The position numbers and the translations under genes are program-made. From Pseudogulbenkiania sp. (GTDB taxonomy: Bacteria; Pseudomonadota; Gammaproteobacteria; Burkholderiales; Chromobacteriaceae), in assembly GCA_018260425.1 (NCBI GenBank), contig JAGLBD010000008.1, positions 48,255 through 81,215 of the forward strand: 32,961 bases of DNA, in the 5' to 3' direction. Of this stretch, positions 23,768 to 30,063 are shown in pieces (the first letter of the stretch is position 1; the number at the start of each line of letters is the position of its first letter). Below the pieces are notes generated by a model. The model searched no databases. It had not been told where the DNA came from and worked only from the letters and a program-made list of their open reading frames with translations.

Positions 23768-24430
23768 CTACGTATCCATCCGTGCGTGAAAACGGTAGGC
23801 AACCGGGCAGGGCGCAGCGATATGATCGATATGCAGCACTCGCCAGATAAAGACAAACGGCGATAACGTGGTATTGAACAGCCATGGCTGGGTCATCCAG
23901 CTGTCGTCGATTTTCTGGGCATGGTCAGATGGTGCGGCAAAGGCATCGCCGGCAAGGGAAATCGGCAGGGTGGCCCAGGATGTTTGACGACGCAGATTGT
24001 TCAGTTTGCTTTCACTGACGATTAGCAGAAACAAGCAAAATGCGTCCGGGTAAACGGCGGCATACTTGCACAGTTTGCGCAGATCCTGACGAATGGCGTT
24101 CGCGGACAATTGATCAGCCTGAAGCAGGGTTTTTAGTTCGAAAATAGCCCAGCAGCCACCGCCAATCCGGTCAATGATGATGTCGGGGATGTAGCGATGC
24201 GACGCATCACTGGCCAGCATGACATTTTGTCGGACCAGCGTGGTAGACGGCAGCCAGGTCCTGAGCCGTTTGCCAATTTCCCGTTGCAAGACTAATTCCG
24301 ACTGGTGCCCGTCTTGAAGTTGTCCATCTTCGGCATTGAGATGACTGACAAAAGCGGGAAGTCCCGTGACCAGTTCGCTGAATATGGGCGACTCAAAAAT
24401 CACCTCCCGATCCGGCTCATGTGTCTTCAT
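23768..24430 (-). CDS. Uncharacterised protein with PD-(D/E)XK nuclease motifs
   Basis: The product has 220 residues and no named family that I recognise. The core motifs of a PD-(D/E)XK endonuclease fold are in order: a helix with SELVLQREIGKRL (44-56), the IPDIIIDRI strand with Pro-Asp at 82-83, the AIFELKT strand with Glu98-x-Lys100, and the helix RQDLRKLCKYAAVYPDAFCLFLLIV (114 onward). This fold appears in restriction enzymes, transposon TnsA proteins and anti-phage nucleases. It overlaps the upstream minus-strand gene by 14 bp, so the two form one unit. The neighbouring toxin-antitoxin pair and acetyltransferases mark an accessory region. Confidence 0.7.
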   Translation of the reverse strand: MKTHEPDREVIFESPIFSELVTGLPAFVSHLNAEDGQLQDGHQSELVLQREIGKRLRTWLPSTTLVRQNVMLASDASHRYIPDIIIDRIGGGCWAIFELKTLLQADQLSANAIRQDLRKLCKYAAVYPDAFCLFLLIVSESKLNNLRRQTSWATLPISLAGDAFAAPSDHAQKIDDSWMTQPWLFNTTLSPFVFIWRVLHIDHIAAPCPVAYRFHARMDT

Positions 24431-24944
24431 GGTGGATCACCGAATCAGGGATGTCGAGAAAAGACTCCTCGAGACAGCAGGCGTCGATGGCAAACTGCCG
24501 GCTCATGAAGCTCCAGCGCGGATGTAGCATCGAATCAAACTTCACCAAGGCGAAAGCACCTTCCGGCGGTGTTTCATCACTGGGCGGGTAATGCTCGATC
24601 CAGATGGCTTTGTTGGCGATGAAGCGCGCCAGATCATTCCGTTTTTTCTCTTCGAATCGATCGGCCAGCAAGAAGTCTTTCACAGTCTTTTTGCGTAACG
24701 ACACAATCGCGCCACGCTCAACAAGCATGTCTATGGCATTTTTTAGTATACTTTCCACTCCATTCGTAATGGTTGTGCCTGGGTTGTTGCTCCGCTGTGC
24801 ACACAGAAACACAGGCGTGCCATGGCGAACCCGAATCTTCAGGTAACACACGCCCATGGTTGCCATGCCGACAAAGGGGAATTGTTCTTCGATAATATCG
24901 ATGCTTTTGATTGCCAGCTTGTATTCGTCAAGAATAGTATCCAT
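24417..24944 (-). CDS. Unknown protein paired with the PD-(D/E)XK gene
   Basis: The product has 175 residues, soluble, with no signal peptide. It is not a family I recognise. Visible features are a mixed N-terminal segment with VGMATMGVCYLKIRVRHGTP and VFLCAQRSNNPGTTITN, a helix GVESILKNAIDMLVERGAIVSLRKKTVKDFLLADRF rich in charge, and an ordered C-terminal half with IWIEHYPPSDETPPEGAFALVKF. AGGATAAG lies upstream of the ATG. It is the first gene of a two-gene unit; its last codons overlap the nuclease-like gene. Confidence 0.6.
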   Translation of the reverse strand: MDTILDEYKLAIKSIDIIEEQFPFVGMATMGVCYLKIRVRHGTPVFLCAQRSNNPGTTITNGVESILKNAIDMLVERGAIVSLRKKTVKDFLLADRFEEKKRNDLARFIANKAIWIEHYPPSDETPPEGAFALVKFDSMLHPRWSFMSRQFAIDACCLEESFLDIPDSVIHHEDT

Positions 24945-25183
24945 TTATGTCTTATCCTGTTGGAAAATAATATTGGCAAATGGATTTAAATCATAGCCTT
25001 TTGTTAGTCTGCATTATTTGTATCAATCTACGACAAATACACGCATGGTGCGAAGTTTATTTCTCCCCGAGTCGTGCATTTTGTGTCATGGCGCGCCACT
25101 CATTAAAATGCCATATATTTACTGAGGAAATATAGAAAACAAACCTATATGGGTTAGTGTCAATAAATAGCTTGGAGAAAATG

Positions 25184-25750
25184 ATGTATTTAGCGGTTCC
25201 ATCGGAATATTTACTCCCCCAGTACCTGTCCGCGTTAAAGCGTGGCTGGACGCCAGGATCCGACGATGACATGGAGGTGGCTCGGCAGATGGTTGCGTAT
25301 GTTGAAGAACATTCAGCCTCCTTCCTTGCGGCGCTAGACAACCCAGATGGTACGGGTGCCCCAATATCCTTGGACGATGGCCGAGTTGTGCCGCGTTTGT
25401 CATACAAGCGTTATTGGATGATCGACGGCAACGATGGCAGTTATGTTGGTGAGATAAACCTGCGTTGGCAAAAAGGAACGTCCGAACTGCCTGCATATTG
25501 TCTTGGCCATATTGGTTATGCCGTGGTTCCCTGGAAAAGGGGAAAGGGCTACGCTGGTTTGGCGTTGCGGCAACTGAGTCAACAGGCAAATGAGTTTGAT
25601 TTGAGTTGGCTCGACATTTCGATGGAAATATCGAATGTAGCCTCGCGCCGGACAGCTGAAAAAGCAGGCGCTGAATATGTTAAGACGTTTAATGCAGGAC
25701 CTGAATATGGCAATGTCGAAGCGGTGTTATATCGCCTTGCTATTGGATAA
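25184..25750 (+). CDS. GNAT-family acetyltransferase (COG3981 type)
   Basis: The product has 188 residues from the ATG at 25184, which leaves 6 nt after GGAG; an adjacent ATG at 25181 leaves only 3 nt. It begins MYLAVPSEYLLPQYLSALKRG. The N-terminal part and GHIGYAVVPWKRGKGYAGLALRQLSQQA, then SNVASRRTAEKAGAEYVKTF, match the predicted acetyltransferase family COG3981. The substrate is unknown. It forms a tandem pair with the next GNAT gene, 16 bp away. Confidence 0.82.
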   Translation: MYLAVPSEYLLPQYLSALKRGWTPGSDDDMEVARQMVAYVEEHSASFLAALDNPDGTGAPISLDDGRVVPRLSYKRYWMIDGNDGSYVGEINLRWQKGTSELPAYCLGHIGYAVVPWKRGKGYAGLALRQLSQQANEFDLSWLDISMEISNVASRRTAEKAGAEYVKTFNAGPEYGNVEAVLYRLAIG

Positions 25751-25766
25751 AGAATCGAGGTGTTAG

Positions 25767-26237
25767 ATGCAAGAGTCGATGGCAATCAGAGCCGTGAGTG
25801 AGGACGATTACGAAGACTGGCGAGTCCTGTGGGATGGCTATAACGCATTCTATGGTCGTTCAGGGGCTACAGCCTTGCCAGAGGAAATCAGTCGTCAAAC
25901 GTGGGCGCGGTTTATCGCCGACAATGAGCCGATGCATGCACTGGTTGCGGAACACCAAGGGCGTAGTGTCGGACTTGCTCATGCCGTTATCCATCGCAGT
26001 ACCACGCGACTAGCGGATGTCTGTTACTTGCAGGACGTGTTCACGCAGCCTGAGGTTAGAGGTCAGGGTGTGGCACGAGCGTTGATAGCCGCAGTATCCC
26101 GGCTGGCCATTGAGCACGGGTGCTGTCGCGTTTACTGGCAAACGCATGAATCCAATCAAACAGCGCGCGTGCTTTACGATCAAGTGGCAGAGCATAAAGG
26201 CTTTATCGTTTACGGGCTGGAATTGCCGGGAAAGTAG
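25767..26237 (+). CDS. GNAT-family acetyltransferase
   Basis: The product has 156 residues. GNAT motifs: IRAVSEDDYEDWRVLWDGYNAFYGR, CYLQDVFTQPEVRGQGVARALIAAVSRLAIEHG, and YWQTHESNQTARVLYDQVAEHKGFIVYGLEL. GAGGTG lies upstream of the ATG, and it is probably co-transcribed with the preceding acetyltransferase. An exact substrate cannot be given. Confidence 0.85.
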   Translation: MQESMAIRAVSEDDYEDWRVLWDGYNAFYGRSGATALPEEISRQTWARFIADNEPMHALVAEHQGRSVGLAHAVIHRSTTRLADVCYLQDVFTQPEVRGQGVARALIAAVSRLAIEHGCCRVYWQTHESNQTARVLYDQVAEHKGFIVYGLELPGK

Positions 26238-26287
26238 CCATGTGGAGGGTGTTGTCTTGACGTCCCTGATCGTATCTTTTAGTTCGT

Positions 26288-26301
26288 ATAATATATATTA
26301 T
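26288..26301. repeat. Perfect AT-rich palindrome
   Basis: ATAATATATATTAT is a 14-bp perfect palindrome between the tandem acetyltransferases and the convergent secretion operon. A TATAAT overlaps its left edge (26287-26292). No correctly spaced -35 was seen, and no gene starts downstream on the plus strand. Confidence 0.4.
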
Positions 26302-26372
26302 GTCAAATCTTGTTTTTCCTCGCTTGAGCCAGATTAGCTTTGCCCTACACCCCGGAAAACCAAAACGCCGCC

Positions 26373-27806
26373 TCAGCGCTCGCGCAAGCTCTCTTGAGCG
26401 TACGCGCGAAGCGGACTCAAGAAAAACTCGATGACCCGACGTTTGCCGGTTTTGATTTCCACCGTCACCGCCATCCCCGGCGTCAAATTGACCCGGGCGC
26501 CGTCCACCTCGATCGTGCTGCGCGCAAGCCGTACACGGGTCGAATACATCAAGCCACGCCGTTCGTTCTCGATGGCATCGTGAGATACCGATGCCACTGT
26601 GGCCGGGATGGTACCGTATTTGGTATAGGGGAATGTTTCGATCTTCACTTCGGCGGCCTGCGCGACTCGCACAAAGCCAATATCCTTGTTTTCTACCATA
26701 GCTTCGATTTCCAGCGAATTATCAAGGGGAACAATCATCATCAAGGGCTGAGCCGGCGTCACCACGCCTCCCACGGTATGCACTGTCAATTGCTGAACCA
26801 TCCCATCGATTGGCGAGACCAGTCGCATCAAGCGATCGCGGGCGCCGGCCTTCAGGCTCTCCTGCTCGAGCGCAGCAATGTGCTGGCGTGCCTCTGTCAA
26901 GCTATCGAGGTTCTGCCGGCGTGCATTCGCAATATGCTCTTGCCGCTCTTCATGTGCCTTGCGCACCGACGCTGCGATTTCTTTCTGCCTGCCCTTGAGC
27001 ACTTGTAAATCGGCTTCGTGTTCGATAAGCGACTGTTTTTGCTTCTGGTACTCATACTCAGACACCGCCGAACTACTACCGCGCGCCAAGCGCTTGAAGT
27101 CCGCCTCGCGCTGGCGTATCCACGGCAAGGTCAGAACCAGCTTACTGACTTGGGCATGCACCGAGCGCTGCTCGGCTTCGGCGCGGGCAATATCCGCCTC
27201 CAGACGCTGCAACCCGGCACGGTAGGCGGCAAAATGGCCAAGCAACAACTGTTGCGCCTGCTGCCACCTCTCCTCGCTCACGCCAGACAAAAGCGGTAAT
27301 GGCGGCGCCCCGTCCCGCTGCAGCCCAGCCAGCATGGCCTGTGCTCGTGCAACCTGTAACTGCTTGGCCTCCAATTCGCCCGCCAAGCGCTGCTTGTCAG
27401 CCGCCGTGACGGTTGCGTCCAGTTCGATCAACAACGCCCCTGCCCCTACCCGCTGGCCATCTGTGACATGAATCGCCTTTACTGTCGAGGTCTCGAAGGG
27501 TTGAATGGTTTTGGTGCGACCGTTGGGCACAATGCGACCAGCGGCGGAGGCCACCAGATCGATCTGGCCAAAAATACTCCAAATCAAGGTCAAAAAGGCA
27601 AAAGTCATCAGTGCCCACATGGCCACGCGTGGTGCAGGCGACAGTGGTGTCTCTTGCAGGGCCAGGGTGGCTGGTAAAAACTGTGTTTCGTGTGGCAGTC
27701 GCCACGGTGCATCCAACTCGCGCCGCTGTCGCCATGCCTGACGAAAAGCGGTCGCATAGTGCTTGCAGGCAGAAGAGAACAGTACCCAGCGCTTAGACTC
27801 ACTCAT
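26373..27806 (-). CDS. HlyD-family type I secretion membrane fusion protein
   Basis: This is the periplasmic adaptor that links the inner-membrane ABC transporter to a TolC-type outer-membrane channel. The product has 477 residues. Residues about 61-80 form the single membrane helix (WALMTFAFLTLIWSIFGQID). A lipoyl-like segment follows with TIQPFETSTVKAIHVTDGQRV. A long coiled coil runs from about 130 to 320, and the C-terminal beta-barrel contains VSPIDGMVQQLTVHTVGGVVTPAQPLM and IKTGKRRVIEFFLSPL. Its ATG overlaps the HlyB stop (4-bp ATGA overlap). No TolC gene follows in the window. Confidence 0.94.
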   Translation of the reverse strand: MSESKRWVLFSSACKHYATAFRQAWRQRRELDAPWRLPHETQFLPATLALQETPLSPAPRVAMWALMTFAFLTLIWSIFGQIDLVASAAGRIVPNGRTKTIQPFETSTVKAIHVTDGQRVGAGALLIELDATVTAADKQRLAGELEAKQLQVARAQAMLAGLQRDGAPPLPLLSGVSEERWQQAQQLLLGHFAAYRAGLQRLEADIARAEAEQRSVHAQVSKLVLTLPWIRQREADFKRLARGSSSAVSEYEYQKQKQSLIEHEADLQVLKGRQKEIAASVRKAHEERQEHIANARRQNLDSLTEARQHIAALEQESLKAGARDRLMRLVSPIDGMVQQLTVHTVGGVVTPAQPLMMIVPLDNSLEIEAMVENKDIGFVRVAQAAEVKIETFPYTKYGTIPATVASVSHDAIENERRGLMYSTRVRLARSTIEVDGARVNLTPGMAVTVEIKTGKRRVIEFFLSPLRAYAQESLRER

Positions 27807-29998
27807 GCCATCCCCTCGGTTTGTAGACGAAACAAGCGCGCATAGTGCCCCTCGGGCCGCATGATCAGCTCGGCGTGGCTACCCATCTCCGCAATACGTC
27901 CAGCATCAAGCACGACAATGCGATTGGCATCGCGCACCGCTGACAAACGATGGGCAATGATGATCACCGTACGACCACGGCAAATAGCCTGCATATGACG
28001 TTGGATAACGCGCTCGCTTTCGTAATCCAGTGCGCTGGTGGCTTCATCCAGAATCAAAATGCGCGGCTCGGTCAACAGGGCACGGGCAATGGCTATCCGT
28101 TGCCGCTGCCCTCCCGACAAGGTAGCGCCGTGCTCCCCCACCATGGTTTCATATCCCTCAGGAAGGTCGGTGATGAATTCATGCGCGCCGGCCAGTTCAG
28201 CCGCAGCCATCACCGAAGCCAATGACGAACCGGGTGAAGCCAACGCGATGTTGTCGCGAATGCTGCGGTTAAACAGCAGGTTTTCTTGCAGCACCATGCC
28301 AATCTGCCGTCGTAATGACGAGGAGTCGGCCAAAGCCGTATCCAGGCCATCAATCAACACCCGACCTCGCTCGGGAACATAGAGACGCTGAATCAGCTTG
28401 GCCAGCGTGCTCTTGCCAGAACCGGAACGCCCTACGATACCGACCACCTCGCCCTGCGCAATGTCCAAATCGATCCCTTTGAGCACTTCCGGGCCATCCG
28501 CACGGTAACGAAACACCACTTCTTGCCATTGCACCCGGCCCGCAAGTCTTGGCAGTGCGGGCTTATTGCCGGCCACTTCGATAGGGGTATTGAGAATATC
28601 CCCAAGACGCGCCACGGATAGCCCGGTCTGCTGGAAGTCCGTCCACAATTGCGCCAGCCGAATCACCGGTTGTGCCACTTGTCCGGCTAACATATTGAAG
28701 GCAATGAGCTGACCGACGCTCAAATCACCAGCAATCACTAGCCGCGCCCCCAGATACAAGGTCGCTACCATCACCAGCTTGCTGATCAAACTCACACCAC
28801 TATTTGCCAGCGTGCCTAAAAACGTTGTGCGCATATTTGCAGTAACGTAAGCCGCCAATTGCGCGTCCCATTTTCGTGACCAATGCGGCTCCACCGCCAT
28901 GGCTTTTACCGTATCGATGCCACTGACCGTCTCTACCAGAAACGCCTGATTATCGGCTCCACGCTGGAATTTCTCATTCAAGCGTGCGCGCAACAGCGGA
29001 GTGCACAAGGCTGACACCAAGGCATAAGCCGGCAGCGACAACACCACAATCAAGGTTAGCCAGCCGCTATAGCAAAACATGACGACGATGAATACCACCG
29101 AGAACACCGCATCCAGCAAAACCGTCAGCGCGCTACCCGTGAGAAAAGCACGGATATTTTCTAATTCACGCACTCGTGCCACAGAATCACCGACTCTGCG
29201 GGCCCGGAAATACGCCAACGGCAGGTCCAGCAGATGGCGAAACAAGCGCGCGCCGAGCTCGACATCGATACGGCTGGTGGTGTGGGCAAAAACATAACTA
29301 CGCAACACCGACAACCCCACTTCAAACAGCACCACTACGGTGAGGCCGACCGCCAGCACATCCAAGGTGGTAAACCCTCTGTGCACCAATACCTTATCCA
29401 TAACCACTTGAAAAAACAGCGGCGTCACCAAGGCAAACCCTTGCAAAACGGCGCTCACCAGCAATACTTCCGCCAATTGCCGGCGATATTTGACGATGGC
29501 CGGTACAAACCAGGAAAAATCGAAGTGAGCTGCCGCACCCGACGTCGGACTCAACGGCGTAAGTAAGATCAACACCCCACTGAAGCGCTCTTCCAAGGCT
29601 TGACGGGAAAGGGTCTCGGGGCGACCGATGGCGGGCGACTGGATCAGGGCGTGCTCCCCCTCTACCCTCGCCAAGACAAAGTAGTCAACCGGAGTCCCTG
29701 GCACGTGCGTTGAGACGGCGATCGCGGGTAGTGGCGTGTGCGCTAGCCGCGCCATCTCGACCTTCACCCGTTTGGCTCGCAAGCCAAGCTTCCGCGCCGC
29801 GAGCAAGATTTCCTGTTCGGATAACGGTTGTCCGTCAACCGAAAATTCGTGACGTAACTGCTCGGCTTCGGCATTGATTCCCTGGAGGCGTGCGATCAGC
29901 AGCAAACAGGCCAGGCCGCTATCGATCGGCTCGGTGGGGGACGCCGCCTGACGTGGTGATGCGTCAGGCCCCGCCGTCATCGGCGTGCTTTGTGCCAT
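27803..29998 (-). CDS. HlyB-type type I secretion ABC transporter
   Basis: The product has 731 residues from the ATG at 29998, which has GGAG 8 nt upstream; a longer frame to 30031 is rejected. The N-terminal 130 residues are a C39-like domain (DSGLACLLLIARLQG) in which the catalytic Cys of true C39 peptidases is Ser. It is therefore non-cleaving, as in HlyB. A six-helix membrane domain follows. The nucleotide-binding domain has Walker A GRSGSGKST (523-531), signature LSGGQRQR (627-634), and Walker B LILDEATSALD at about 650. It exports the RTX protein encoded just upstream. Confidence 0.95.
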   Translation of the reverse strand: MAQSTPMTAGPDASPRQAASPTEPIDSGLACLLLIARLQGINAEAEQLRHEFSVDGQPLSEQEILLAARKLGLRAKRVKVEMARLAHTPLPAIAVSTHVPGTPVDYFVLARVEGEHALIQSPAIGRPETLSRQALEERFSGVLILLTPLSPTSGAAAHFDFSWFVPAIVKYRRQLAEVLLVSAVLQGFALVTPLFFQVVMDKVLVHRGFTTLDVLAVGLTVVVLFEVGLSVLRSYVFAHTTSRIDVELGARLFRHLLDLPLAYFRARRVGDSVARVRELENIRAFLTGSALTVLLDAVFSVVFIVVMFCYSGWLTLIVVLSLPAYALVSALCTPLLRARLNEKFQRGADNQAFLVETVSGIDTVKAMAVEPHWSRKWDAQLAAYVTANMRTTFLGTLANSGVSLISKLVMVATLYLGARLVIAGDLSVGQLIAFNMLAGQVAQPVIRLAQLWTDFQQTGLSVARLGDILNTPIEVAGNKPALPRLAGRVQWQEVVFRYRADGPEVLKGIDLDIAQGEVVGIVGRSGSGKSTLAKLIQRLYVPERGRVLIDGLDTALADSSSLRRQIGMVLQENLLFNRSIRDNIALASPGSSLASVMAAAELAGAHEFITDLPEGYETMVGEHGATLSGGQRQRIAIARALLTEPRILILDEATSALDYESERVIQRHMQAICRGRTVIIIAHRLSAVRDANRIVVLDAGRIAEMGSHAELIMRPEGHYARLFRLQTEGMA

Positions 29999-30020
29999 CA
30001 AGGATTCTCCGGGGGAAACA

Positions 30021-30040
30021 CCCCGGGCCAAGGCCTGGGG
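30021..30040 (-). terminator. Possible partial terminator between RTX gene and transporter genes
   Basis: Minus-strand CCCC-A-GGCC-TT-GGCC-C-GGGG folds into a hairpin and is followed by TGTTTCCCCC. It lies between the RTX stop and the hlyB-type start. Weak terminators at this place in other type I operons lower transporter expression relative to the toxin. Confidence 0.4.
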
Positions 30041-30063
30041 CCTATCCCTTACGTTAAGAAGGA

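Noticed and set aside
25000-25770. Integron gene-cassette attC sites around the accessory acetyltransferases (GTTAGAT near 25762)
   Set aside because: Only a lone GTTRRRY match; the 16-bp gap between the two genes is far too short for an attC site, and there is no integrase.
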